A stretch of 64,000 nucleotides of DNA from an uncultured Clostridia bacterium (GCA_947591605.1 CANQDF010000002.1:1-64000), one strand, 5' to 3'; shown: positions 34,266-42,785, counted from the first letter of the stretch. Translations and numbers: made by a program. The notes: generated from the sequence alone by a model not told the origin.

Positions 34266-34610
34266 GGGGGTGTTGCAGAACAACACCCCCATGAATGAAA
34301 TGCCAACATTTCATTCATTTTTTTACAATGAATAAAGAGATTCGTGCCAGCCAAAGGCTGGCGACTCTCTCTTTTCCTCGGACGAAAAGCACTTTTGGCT
34401 ATGCCAAAAGCCGCCCTGCGGGCGTCCGCATTACTTTTTTGCGGTGCACAAGCAAAGCTCGTCCCCGTGGTAATGCTAATTTTCCCAAAGGGAAAATTAC
34501 GCTGACTGCGGATTTTAGCCTGCCTTACGGTATCGCTAAAGCCCTTTGGGCTTTACGCTGACGGCACTAAAGTTACCTTAAGGTGTTTTTTAAGTTTATG
34601 TTATCTAAAA
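34266..34610 (+). repeat. Family-A repeat, copy A4
   Basis: Hairpin GGGGGTGTTG/CAACACCCCC (34266-34290) and terminator ATGAATGAAATG/CATTTCATTCAT with T run, immediately after a stop codon. Nearly identical to A2 until about 34520, then replaced by a different GGTATCGCTAAAGCCC/GGGCTTTACGC segment, so the element is mosaic. Confidence 0.85.
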
Positions 34611-34629
34611 ATTAATTTATAATAAAACC

Positions 34630-34658
34630 TTGACACCGAAGCAAATATGTGATAAATT
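34630..34658 (+). promoter_or_regulatory. Promoter of the Abi gene
   Basis: TTGACA (34630-34635), 17-base spacer, TAAATT (34653-34658). Confidence 0.7.
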
Positions 34659-34713
34659 TATCATAGGGATAAGTAATAAATTACTCTTATCTGTATATAA
34701 TATTATGGAACGA

Positions 34714-34745
34714 ACTCCGGTGTCCTTCGGGCCCGGGGTCTTTTT
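34714..34745 (+). terminator. Terminator-like hairpin in the Abi leader
   Basis: ACTCCGG (34714-34720) / CCGGGGT (34733-34739), inner CC-TTCG-GG loop, then CTTTTTATTT. It lies between the promoter and the GGAGG of the Abi gene, so it may act as an attenuator (inference). Confidence 0.55.
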
Positions 34746-34758
34746 ATTTGGAGGAAAT

Positions 34759-35697
34759 ATGCAAAACAAAGTTTTTACTACATATGATCAGCAAATTGAA
34801 ATACTTAAAAATCGCGGTGTACAAATTGTTTCGGACAGCGACCTTTCCTTTGCATATGAGGTTTTACAAAAGGTAGGATACTACGGTTTGATCAATGGAT
34901 ATAAAGAGCCTTTTTTAGATAAACAATACATCGGAGCAGATGAGCATTATAAACCGGGCACTACCCTGCAGGAAATCCATGCCCTATATGAATTTGACAG
35001 AAATCTGAGGGATACCTTTATGTCCTTTATACTTAAATTTGAAACACATGTCAAAAGCACTATTTCATATGTGTTTTCCGAGGCATATGGTTATGACAAC
35101 TATCTATTGTATAAAAATTTTGATACGACTGCAGCAAAAGCAAATGAATATATATCCGAGTTGATTTCGGAAATAAACAGGCAAATTGCTTCACGCACCA
35201 AGGATCCATGTATATCACATTATTTGAATAACTATGGATATATTCCGTTATGGGTACTTAATAACATCCTTACCTTCGGTACCGTAAGTAAATTCTATAG
35301 CCTTATGAAATTACAGGAAAAAACTAAAGTGTCCAGAATATTTAAAATACAACCACACGATTTAGAGAATTTTTTAAAATACTTATCATCGGTAAGAAAT
35401 TTCTGCGCACACGGAAATAGAGTATTTTGCTATCGTTCCAATGCAAAAACACTTAATGACACCGTTTACCACAGTAACTTACAAATACCCAAACGCAAGG
35501 ATAATTATGTTCTTGGAAAAAAGGATTTATTTGCCGCAATGATAGCATTAAGAATTGTACTTTCAAATAACGATTACAGCAGATTAAAACGAAAGCTTAA
35601 AAAATGTATTACTATACTTTCAAAGCAAATCAATACATTGAGCGCAAGTGATATATTGTCTGAAATGGGCTTTCCCACAAACTGGACAAATCTTTAA
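34759..35697 (+). CDS. Abi_2 family (AbiD/AbiF-like) abortive-infection protein
   Basis: 312 residues, the usual Abi_2 length. Opening segment DQQIEILKNRGVQI...LQKVGYYGLINGY and the central FDRNLRDTFMSFILKFETHVKS are family hallmarks. A HEPN-type ribonuclease motif RNFCAH (R213-x4-H218) is intact, suggesting an RNA-cutting effector that acts on phage infection, as known for related Abi proteins. Start ATG 34759 follows TTTGGAGG; the frame upstream to 34630 overlaps the promoter. AT-richer than its neighbours and flanked by repeats, consistent with gene transfer. No partner gene adjacent. Confidence 0.85.
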   Translation: MQNKVFTTYDQQIEILKNRGVQIVSDSDLSFAYEVLQKVGYYGLINGYKEPFLDKQYIGADEHYKPGTTLQEIHALYEFDRNLRDTFMSFILKFETHVKSTISYVFSEAYGYDNYLLYKNFDTTAAKANEYISELISEINRQIASRTKDPCISHYLNNYGYIPLWVLNNILTFGTVSKFYSLMKLQEKTKVSRIFKIQPHDLENFLKYLSSVRNFCAHGNRVFCYRSNAKTLNDTVYHSNLQIPKRKDNYVLGKKDLFAAMIALRIVLSNNDYSRLKRKLKKCITILSKQINTLSASDILSEMGFPTNWTNL

Positions 35698-35830
35698 TTT
35701 TGTATACCATTTTCGTGCCATCACAAAATTAATATAAATTTCCTTTTTCGCAGTGGATCGTGACAGAGCGGTCATCGCTCTTGCACAGTTCAACGATATT
35801 TTAATTTAATTACTTTTTGACAATCTAAAA

Positions 35831-35867
35831 TGGGGATGCTTTAAACCGGCATCCCCAAATTTTTTTA
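35831..35867. terminator. Convergent terminator between Abi and Lrp genes
   Basis: TGGGGATGC (35831-35839) / GCATCCCCA (35849-35857) with eight T on the plus strand and a short T run on the minus strand. Confidence 0.85.
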
Positions 35868-36338
35868 TTCTCTTATTTTGTAAAAAGCGTCCCTATGATC
35901 CACACTGGTGGAAAAGGCTATCTGTGTTTTTGTTTTGCCAAAGCGCTGAAGCTCGCCTATAAAGCGGTCAAGCGACATGGTATCCTTAAACACCACCTCT
36001 ATCAGCATGGAAAAATCACCAGTAACGCAGCTGCACTCAACAACATTGTAGCAGCTCTCTATGTAAGGATAAAACTCCTGCTTTTGCGACGGATCCACCT
36101 CCAGGTTGATAAACGCCTTTACGTCATAGCCCAAGGCAGACGGGTTTATATGGGCATGATAGCCAGAAATTATGCCGTCCCTCTCCAGCTTGTCTATGCG
36201 TGAAGAAATAGCGGTGGGCGACAAAAAAACCGTATCGGCTATCTCCTTTACGGATATGCGTGCATTTGAGCGCATAAGCTCAATAATTTTAAAATCGGTA
36301 TCGTCTATTGGCTGATGTGAGTTATGTGTTTTTGCCAT
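35865..36338 (-). CDS. Lrp/AsnC-family transcriptional regulator
   Basis: 157 residues. N-terminal AsnC helix-turn-helix (DDTDFKIIELMRSNARISVKE...LSPTAISSRIDKLERDGII) and a C-terminal RAM effector domain (VKAFINLEVDP..., VECSCVTGDFSMLIEVVF). Start ATG 36338 is preceded by GAGGT at eight bases; the frame to 36368 is unsupported. Stands alone; target and amino-acid ligand unknown. Confidence 0.9.
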   Translation of the reverse strand: MAKTHNSHQPIDDTDFKIIELMRSNARISVKEIADTVFLSPTAISSRIDKLERDGIISGYHAHINPSALGYDVKAFINLEVDPSQKQEFYPYIESCYNVVECSCVTGDFSMLIEVVFKDTMSLDRFIGELQRFGKTKTQIAFSTSVDHRDAFYKIRE

Positions 36339-36625
36339 TGCTTTTACCTCAACTTTCCTTATGAACATATTTTATGACTATTTTTGTTTATTGTCAAGGG
36401 TTTTGCCTATAAAATGTATACATTGACCGCATACAAAAAGTTATCAACAGTACATAAAAAAATTTAAAAATTTTGCAGACATATCCACAAAAAAATAAAG
36501 TATTTACAAAATAGAGTTATATTTGTTAATATATGTCATAATTTTATGCTGGTTTATATATACCCCTCATGCTATAATTAATTATGTAAAGCAAAACAGA
36601 TAACTTTTACAAGGGGCGACTTGTT

Positions 36626-36898
36626 ACGGAAATACTTATAAGCAAAACAAAGCCGTATATTGACGAATACGGCGCAAAGAGGCAGCTCAGATACGAGCTT
36701 GCAAGCCGCATATGTCCGCTGGGCACTATATATGATATATATTGTATACGCTGTGGAGGCAAAGCCGAGGTATACCGAGGCGTAAGCCTTGACCGCACCC
36801 TTGCCTTGAAAATATTTGACGTAATATCGGATAAAATGGTAAGCCCCGAGCATCTTATCTGCATTATAGACGATCTATCAGACGACCTTGCTCAATAA
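36626..36898 (+). pseudogene. DUF6514-like small protein, start codon missing or frameshifted
   Basis: An open frame of 90 codons with coding-like composition: LRYELASRICPLGTIYDIY..., GVSLDRTLALKIFDVI and SPEHLICIIDDL match the pattern of DUF6514 proteins. No ATG, GTG or TTG occurs in frame between the upstream stop (about 36587) and residue 60. A TTG at 36621 after AAGGGG is one base out of frame; a single extra A near 36626 would join them. Either a point deletion, a sequencing error, or a non-standard start (ACG/ATA). A terminator follows at 36937 and TATAAT precedes at 36573, so it looks like a real transcription unit. Confidence 0.55.
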
Positions 36899-36936
36899 AA
36901 GCTTAAATCAATATATAAATACGATAAGTATAAATA

Positions 36937-36961
36937 AGAGTGCTGTTTGGTGCTCTTTTTT
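36937..36961 (+). terminator. Terminator after the DUF6514-like gene
   Basis: AGAGTGC (36937-36943) / GTGCTCT (36950-36956), with two wobble pairs, followed by six T. Confidence 0.7.
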
Positions 36962-36986
36962 ATTTTATGGCTTAAATAAAGGGTCA

Positions 36987-37199
36987 GACTGTCAAAAAAC
37001 CTAAAATCAGATTCAATAAATGATTTTTTAAGAGTTTAAACTTACAAAAGCACTTCAAGGTAACTTAAGCGCCGCAGGCTAAAATCCGCAGGACGAGCTT
37101 TGCCCGTCCGAGGAAAAGAGGGAGTGTCGAGCGATAGCGAGGCGCGAATCTCTTTATACTCTGTGAAAAAATGCAGGAAATGCTTACATTTCCTGCAAG
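36987..37199 (-). repeat. Family-A repeat, copy A5 (inverted)
   Basis: Reverse complement of the A3 variant: TGCAGGAAATG/CATTTCCTGCA at its right end, the CGGACGGGC and GCCTGCGGCG blocks, and GACTGTCAAAAAA at its left end. Next to it is a perfect 10-bp hairpin AGCGTGTCGA/TCGACACGCT (about 37198-37221). No gene is seen in 36899-37355. Confidence 0.8.
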
Positions 37200-37271
37200 C
37201 GTGTCGACTTTTTCGACACGCTGATAAAGGGTTTTTACCAAAAAAAAATAACCCCAATTTTAATAATTATG

Positions 37272-37300
37272 TTGCGGCAAAAATATTATTATGTTAAAAT
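37272..37300 (+). promoter_or_regulatory. Promoter of the large secreted protein operon
   Basis: TTGCGG (37272-37277), 17-base spacer, TAAAAT (37295-37300). Confidence 0.6.
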
Positions 37301-37355
37301 ATAAACAAGGGGGACAACGTTTAAAAACTATGTATTAAAAAGGAGGTAATAACTT

Positions 37356-39899
37356 ATGCAAAAATTTTTACGTATTTTTGCGCTTGCGGTAATTATGACA
37401 TTTGCAATGTCGGTTTTTGTCCATGCGGCAGAGGAAATTACCCAAGACACGACACTCGTTGCAGGTAAAACATATACGGATATTACCGTAACAGGCGGCA
37501 GCAGCAGTGACCCTATCACGATAACCATACCCGAAGGTGGTGTTACTGTAGCCAGCACAAAAGACAATAATGACTGTATAAAAATAACCAATGGCAGCTA
37601 TGCGGAAATAGTCGGCGGCGTTATATATCATAAAAATAACACTCCCGACTACTACACAACAAGCATAATAAATGTTGGAACCAATGCGCACCTTAAAATA
37701 TCCAATGTGACCATAAAGGGCGTATCCCAAGAAACAGACAGCACGGTATCAAGCTTAAATACATCTAACGTTACCAAAAACGAAATGATAAGCTATACCA
37801 TAAAGGTTGAAAACAACGGAGAGCTTACCTTGGACAAAGCTATACTTGAAAAGCAGGTAAGCCCATCACATTATGTTTTCTGCTCATGTATTTACAGTGA
37901 CGGTATATTGAATATACTTGATGCTACCATAAAAAACATTGTAACAAGAGGCGGCTACGGCATAATGATGATGAATGACAACTGCAAGACCACAATAAAG
38001 AAGGCTGTATTATATAACTGCGGTACGACAGTATACCATGCAAAGGGTACTCTTGAAATAGACGATGCTCTTATGGTCGGCGGATTCAAAGGCAACTACA
38101 ACAACTCCGGCAACTTTAAGGTAGGTACGATAGCTAACGACGTCGGAGCAACCGTTAAATGCAAAAGCGACAACATAGAAGTGCCTGTAAAGAAAGGCGA
38201 TACACTTGTGGCAAATCCTGCTCATGACCTGATAACAACAATAGACGACAAGGAATATTGCGATGTTTTCACAAACAACCAGTGGTATTTCCTTAATAAA
38301 GAAGAACAGCATCATTACTTAAAACTTGACACAAACGAGATGTATCTGGATAATGTCAACAAGCGTACAGGCTCTGTTGTTGCAACGGTAATATGTGCCG
38401 ATGGAGGTCATTCTCATGAACCTAAAATCACCGCAGAACCAAACGGCATACTTGAAATCACGGGACCGATCAAGACCCGCGGCGCAGATAAGTACAGATT
38501 CACTGTTGACGCATTAAACGCTCCGAAAAGTGCGGATGTAACCCTTACCGTAAGTGTAAACGACGGAACAGTAAAAGAAGAATGTATTGTACACGTTACA
38601 AAGGATGAAACTATAACCAACACCAATAAAACACTGAATGACGGTGAAACTCATTCAAACATTATAATTGACAACACAACTTCAAACAATCTTATCATTA
38701 CCGTAAACGGAAACGTAAATATCGCAAGCACAAATGATGATGCGTACATAACCGTTAAAAGAGGTAATGCAACAATAACAGGCAACGGAAAGCTTATCTT
38801 CCAAAATGCGGAGGGACTTGATGTTACATCACTTATAAAGGTGGAAAGCGGCGCATCTCTTACACTTGACGGCGGCGTTACCATTGACGGCTCCGATAAA
38901 CCGGTGCTTTACGGCATAAACAACAAGGGTGACCTTAGTCTTAAAAATTGTACAATAACAAATATTCAAGCCGACACAGATATAGAAGAAGACGGCATTA
39001 TATATAACAACGGTACAGGTGTAACCATAAACGGCGCTGTTATATACGGAAATACAGGCTATACCATATATGACTGTGAGGGCAAAAAAGCAACCTATTT
39101 ACAGAGCGGACTTGTGGCAGGCAAATTTACGGATGATTTTAAACCCGACAACTTCCTTATAGGTACGGTATCTCTCCCATCCGCAAATGCCACAGCTAAA
39201 ATAACAAGTAAATCACCACAGTCTGATACTCCTTATGTTGCGGAAAAAGTTAAAAACGGAGAAATGCTTATTGCACATAAAGACCATACCGTTACCGCAG
39301 AAATAAGCGGTAATGTTTATAAGAGTATTTATTCCTCAACAGCAAAGAAATGGGATTTTGCCGAGGCTACAAAACCTGTAGTATCGTTTGTAAAAGGTAA
39401 AAATGCAACAACAGCTAGTTACGCTACATCTGATTTTAGTAACTCGCACACAAGGACTAACGGAACAACGACAGTTCAAAAAGATATTACCAAAGATGCA
39501 AGCTCAAGCTCTGTATCCACAGCCTTTATAAAGGATACGGCAGCAAGCGGAGATACTGCATATATACTTTGTGATGTTGTTATCCCAAGCAATTCAAATG
39601 TATATATCAGAAATGCAGCTCCAATAGATAACTATCATAATACAGGTTTTTATTTAAATAATATAGCTGTTAGAGATGATTCCGGAAAAATATATCGTTC
39701 AAGCTCAACAAGCGAAAAAACATTCAAGTATAAGTTTACCGCAGACGGCAGCAAGGAGCAATACGGTATAATAATAGATAACCTTTATGCCGACGGCGCT
39801 GTTGCATACATGAGAGAATGCACCGAAGAACAGTATACAGCAGCAACGGATTATACCGTGGCAACAGCCGAAAGCGATACCGCAGCCGTATCTTTATAA
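37356..39899 (+). CDS. Large secreted protein, two beta-helix-like modules
   Basis: 847 residues. Signal peptide 1-24 (MQKFLRIFALAVIMTFAMSV, cleavage after VHA). Two related halves: about 25-330 and 410-690 each start with a GKTYTDITVTG / GETHSNIIIDN segment, run through short repeats typical of right-handed beta-helices (SLTLDGGVTIDGS..., LSLKNCTITNI), then share LVxGxF...xxGTI and AxVKxGxxLxAxxxHxxxxxI elements. The C-terminal about 150 residues are a different beta domain. No wall anchor, SLH or membrane tail is seen, so released or non-covalently bound. AAAGGAGG before ATG 37356. Followed 16 bases later by a small peptide gene. No enzyme active site recognised. Confidence 0.75.
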   Translation: MQKFLRIFALAVIMTFAMSVFVHAAEEITQDTTLVAGKTYTDITVTGGSSSDPITITIPEGGVTVASTKDNNDCIKITNGSYAEIVGGVIYHKNNTPDYYTTSIINVGTNAHLKISNVTIKGVSQETDSTVSSLNTSNVTKNEMISYTIKVENNGELTLDKAILEKQVSPSHYVFCSCIYSDGILNILDATIKNIVTRGGYGIMMMNDNCKTTIKKAVLYNCGTTVYHAKGTLEIDDALMVGGFKGNYNNSGNFKVGTIANDVGATVKCKSDNIEVPVKKGDTLVANPAHDLITTIDDKEYCDVFTNNQWYFLNKEEQHHYLKLDTNEMYLDNVNKRTGSVVATVICADGGHSHEPKITAEPNGILEITGPIKTRGADKYRFTVDALNAPKSADVTLTVSVNDGTVKEECIVHVTKDETITNTNKTLNDGETHSNIIIDNTTSNNLIITVNGNVNIASTNDDAYITVKRGNATITGNGKLIFQNAEGLDVTSLIKVESGASLTLDGGVTIDGSDKPVLYGINNKGDLSLKNCTITNIQADTDIEEDGIIYNNGTGVTINGAVIYGNTGYTIYDCEGKKATYLQSGLVAGKFTDDFKPDNFLIGTVSLPSANATAKITSKSPQSDTPYVAEKVKNGEMLIAHKDHTVTAEISGNVYKSIYSSTAKKWDFAEATKPVVSFVKGKNATTASYATSDFSNSHTRTNGTTTVQKDITKDASSSSVSTAFIKDTAASGDTAYILCDVVIPSNSNVYIRNAAPIDNYHNTGFYLNNIAVRDDSGKIYRSSSTSEKTFKYKFTADGSKEQYGIIIDNLYADGAVAYMRECTEEQYTAATDYTVATAESDTAAVSL

Positions 39900-39915
39900 A
39901 AGGAGGTTTGTTTAA

Positions 39916-40065
39916 ATGAAGGAATATACAAAACCCGAGCTTATGATAACAAGCTTTGACAATACGGACATGATAACCGCAGCAAGCACACCTGTGGCAA
40001 CAGCCAAGGATCTTATAAAGGTATCCTATAAGGATAATACAGGATTCAGTGTAGTTGAATTTTAA
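39916..40065 (+). CDS. 49-residue YxxP-type peptide
   Basis: Starts MKEYTKPELMITSFDNTDMI with AAAGGAGG 11 bases before the ATG, directly after the large secreted protein gene and before a terminator. The N-terminus (K-x-Y-x-x-P-x-L/I, then an acidic D-x-I-T-A) is the pattern of many short Clostridial peptides and recalls the YxxP leader element of lasso-type RiPP precursors. The C-terminal half is not Cys- or Ser-rich. No modification enzyme or transporter is nearby, so a RiPP role is speculative. Confidence 0.65.
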   Translation: MKEYTKPELMITSFDNTDMITAASTPVATAKDLIKVSYKDNTGFSVVEF

Positions 40066-40072
40066 AAAACGC

Positions 40073-40105
40073 TTCAGCAGGGGCATTGTCCCCTGCTGAA
40101 CTTTT
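40073..40105 (+). terminator. Terminator after the peptide gene
   Basis: TTCAGCAGGGG (40073-40083) / CCCCTGCTGAA (40090-40100) followed by CTTTTG. Confidence 0.8.
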
Positions 40106-40173
40106 GTATAGGGCAGCATAAATAAAATACCGCCTTATACAAAGGTTTTAACTTATTTTTTAAAGAATGCGAG

Positions 40174-40983
40174 ATGATAAAAATGCAATACAGGCAGCGT
40201 TTAAAGGAGCATAAAAGGGTAGTTATCAAAATAGGCTCCACATCGCTCACGCACGAAAACGGCAAGATAAACCTGCGCCGTATGGACAAGCTTGCATGGG
40301 TGGTATCCGATTTGAGAAACAGGGGTATTGACGTGCTTATTGTATCGAGCGGCGCAATAGCCGTGGGTGCCGACAAGCTGGGCTTGAGCGAAAGACCAAG
40401 GGACATAATAGGCAAGCAGGCGTCCTCTGCCGTAGGTCAGGCTATACTTATGCAGATATACGAAAGGTGCTTTGGTGAATACAACCAAAAGCTTGCCCAG
40501 ATACTGCTTACCAAGGGCGCCTTTGAAAATGCGTCCAAAAAGCGCAACGCACGCAACACCATAGACCGACTTTTTGAGCTTAAGGTGATACCTATAGTAA
40601 ACGAAAACGACACCGTAGCTACCGAGGAGCTGGACGAATTCAGCGACAACGACACTCTCTCCGCCTATGTAGCCGATCTTATTGACAGCGATCTGCTCAT
40701 AATACTGTCGGATATAAAGGGCTTGTACACCTCCGACCCCAACCTTGACCCCGATGCGGAAATAATCGACACCGTAACGGAAATAGGCAGGGACATATAC
40801 AAGATAGCAGGCGGATCGGCTTCTGCGCTGGGTACGGGCGGTATGGCAACAAAGGTGCATGCTGCGGAGCTGCTTTGCAGCAGGGGCATCGACATGGTAA
40901 TAGCTCACGGAGAGGATCCCGAAATAGTTTTTGACATACTGGACGGAAAAAATGTAGGTACTATGTTTGTGGCGTCATGCTGA
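40174..40983 (+). CDS. proB: Glutamate 5-kinase, PUA-less
   Basis: 269 residues: the amino-acid-kinase domain only (VVIKIGSTSLTHENGKI at the N-terminus, VSSGAIAVGADKLG, IVNENDTVATEE, LSDIKGLYTSDPN, GGMATKVHAAELL). The C-terminal PUA domain of longer ProB enzymes is absent, as in many Firmicutes. First step of proline synthesis. Start is ATG 40174 or 40183; neither has a strong site. proA is not adjacent, which is unusual. A DUF3592 gene follows 22 bases after the stop. Confidence 0.93.
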   Translation: MIKMQYRQRLKEHKRVVIKIGSTSLTHENGKINLRRMDKLAWVVSDLRNRGIDVLIVSSGAIAVGADKLGLSERPRDIIGKQASSAVGQAILMQIYERCFGEYNQKLAQILLTKGAFENASKKRNARNTIDRLFELKVIPIVNENDTVATEELDEFSDNDTLSAYVADLIDSDLLIILSDIKGLYTSDPNLDPDAEIIDTVTEIGRDIYKIAGGSASALGTGGMATKVHAAELLCSRGIDMVIAHGEDPEIVFDILDGKNVGTMFVASC

Positions 40984-41005
40984 TCGATCTTGCAAAGGGT
41001 TTAAT

Positions 41006-41701
41006 ATGGAAAGATACAAAATCAACAAAATATATATTTTTGTTTCGTCAATATTTGCCGGTATAGCGCTTTTTACGCTGTTTTTGTTTATATTGTGCTT
41101 TTTTTACGGCATAAGGCCCGGCGATATGTCGGCAAGCACGGACGCTGTTATAACCGACATACAAAGGATAACACACACAACAAAAAGCGGACATACCACT
41201 ACTACCGAAACTCATTACAATGTAGGCATAAGCTACGAGGTCGACGGTGTTACATATTTTGACAGCCTCGGTTATTACACTCCTTTTATGAGGGAGGGCG
41301 ACACTGTCAAGGTATACTACAACGAGGACGACCCGGAGGAAAATTTTTCATTCAGCATTATAAGTATGCTGCCTATGTTTATGGCTGTTGTCGTTTTTAT
41401 GCTGCCGCTTTTTTGCATACTTATACATGAGTTTACAAAGGGCAGGTACATAAACGGGCTTATAGAAAGCGGCAAGTTTATGCTTGCGGATGATTATGCC
41501 GAGGTAAATTCAAACGTAAAAGTAAACATGGTAAGGTACAAAATGCTGGAGATCACCTGTCATGACGAAAGCGGAAAGGAATACAAATTTTATTCCCGTC
41601 CGTACAAACCGGGTAATGCGCCGTTTAAGGCAGGAGAGCCTATAAAGGTATATGTAGACACGGAGAAAAATGTAAAAAAATACTACATAAGCGAAATATA
41701 A
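41006..41701 (+). CDS. DUF3592 membrane protein
   Basis: 231 residues with two membrane helices (about 8-32 and 118-140). An extracytoplasmic DUF3592-like beta domain lies between them (VGISYEVDGVTYFDSLGYYT...GDTVKVYYNEDDPEENF), and the C-terminal cytoplasmic part ends VYVDTEKNVKKYYISEI. Start ATG 41006 with AAGGG; the frame from 40967 overlaps proB. Likely cotranscribed with proB, with no obvious functional link. Family B repeat B2 follows. Confidence 0.75.
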   Translation: MERYKINKIYIFVSSIFAGIALFTLFLFILCFFYGIRPGDMSASTDAVITDIQRITHTTKSGHTTTTETHYNVGISYEVDGVTYFDSLGYYTPFMREGDTVKVYYNEDDPEENFSFSIISMLPMFMAVVVFMLPLFCILIHEFTKGRYINGLIESGKFMLADDYAEVNSNVKVNMVRYKMLEITCHDESGKEYKFYSRPYKPGNAPFKAGEPIKVYVDTEKNVKKYYISEI

Positions 41702-41746
41702 TATTGTGTTTATCTTAGTATCTTTGCAAGATATATAAGATAAACA

Positions 41747-42010
41747 ACGGTTTTGTAAAACCGTGAAAAATTAATAAAGTGCAGTGCCCTGCTTACGGGG
41801 TTTCAAGCTTAAAAGCTTGGGGAATTATTGTTACTTTTCTTGAAGAAAAGTAACCAAAAGACCCGCTACTTCCGAAGCGCGGGGCACGGCTTAGGGGCTC
41901 TAAGTACCGCCCCTAAGAACCCCGTCAATATGTACACTTCTAAAAAATATGTTAAACGCCGCCTGTGGGACATAGGCGGCTACATATTTTTTGAAGTGTT
42001 TTTTGTAGCG
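41747..42010 (+). repeat. Family-B intergenic hairpin repeat, copy B2
   Basis: Opens with ACGGTTTT/AAAACCGT, then AAGCTTAAAAGCTT, GTTACTTTTC/GAAAAGTAAC, CTTAGGGGC/GCCCCTAAG and the three-part hairpin 41934-41999. That hairpin is built of ACACTTC/GAAGTGT, AAAAAATATGT/ACATATTTTTT and GCCGCCT/AGGCGGC. A 69-codon frame inside (41828-42037) is a by-product of the repeat and is not called. Confidence 0.85.
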
Positions 42011-42300
42011 TTCAGTTTGAGTTTGGTTTATATGTGAGTTTGCTTCGCAATAAAATGCAAAGTTTTACAGAGTAATTTCAAGAATGAAGTAATGCAAGTT
42101 TTGCAGAATTCTGTTTGAGTTTGGTTTATATGTGGGTTTGTTTCGCAATAAAATGCAGGGTTTAACAAAATAATTTCAAGAATGAAGTAATGCAAGTTTT
42201 GCAGAGTTCAGTTTGAGTTTGGTTTATATGTGAGTTTGCTTCGCAACAAAATGCAAAGTTTAACAAAATAATTTCAGAAATAAAGTAATGTAAGACTTAC
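42011..42300. repeat. 98-bp tandem repeat, about three units
   Basis: Units begin at 42011, 42109 and 42207 with TTCAGTTTGAGTTTGGTTTATATG or a close variant, the third diverging at its end. A single related unit follows copy B1 at about 7340. The remaining 42300-42540 is AT-rich with an AGCTGC/GCAGCT hairpin (about 42350-42380) and no gene. Confidence 0.85.
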
Positions 42301-42539
42301 ATATACAATTTAAAATTTTTTCGATTTTGGAAATATGTATTAAATAAAATAGCTGCCTCTATGTTAAACATTAAAAGCAGCTAAAATTTTATATAATTTA
42401 ATATAAACATTAATATTTAAACTTACTGCTAAAAACAAGTAAAAATATTGTACATATCAGCATAAAATATTTATACCTTTTAATCTTCAGCCGTAGGCAA
42501 CCCACATATAAACTTTATTAAAATAGCTTGCTGCAAAAA

Positions 42540-42785
42540 GTATTTCAAAAAATCCGCAGCCGTCTATGTTAACAGACGGCGCTCAACGGATTTTGCAGAA
42601 ATACACACGCTTAGAGGGGTTCTTAGGGGCGGCACTTAGAGCCCCTAAGCCGTGCCCCGCGCTTCGGAAGTAGCGGCGCTTTTGGTTACTTTTCTCGTAG
42701 AAAAGTAACAATAATTCCACAAGCTTTTAAGCTTGAAACCCCGTAAGCAGGGCACTGTGCTTACTTTTCCCGGGGAAAAGTAAGT
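42540..42785 (-). repeat. Family-B repeat, copy B3 (inverted)
   Basis: Same order of blocks as B2 on the minus strand, including TTACTTTTCCCCGGGAAAAG, GTTACTTTTCTACGAGAAAAG, CTAAGTGCCGCCCCTAAG and the terminal three-part hairpin (42604-42540). Its arms differ from B2 but remain fully paired: GTATTTC/GAAATAC, AAAATCCG/CGGATTTT, GCCGTCT/AGACGGC. Lies directly downstream of the tRNA cluster. Confidence 0.85.

Noticed and set aside
36438-36492. TTATCAACA and ATATCCACA, DnaA-box-like, far from the origin
   Set aside because: Only two imperfect boxes in an AT-rich spacer upstream of the Lrp gene; expected by chance, no trio or DUE features.
41828-42037. 69-codon frame MLLFLKKSNQKTRYF... in repeat B2
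   Set aside because: It spans hairpin arms of a family-B repeat; B3 with compensatory changes does not keep the frame.
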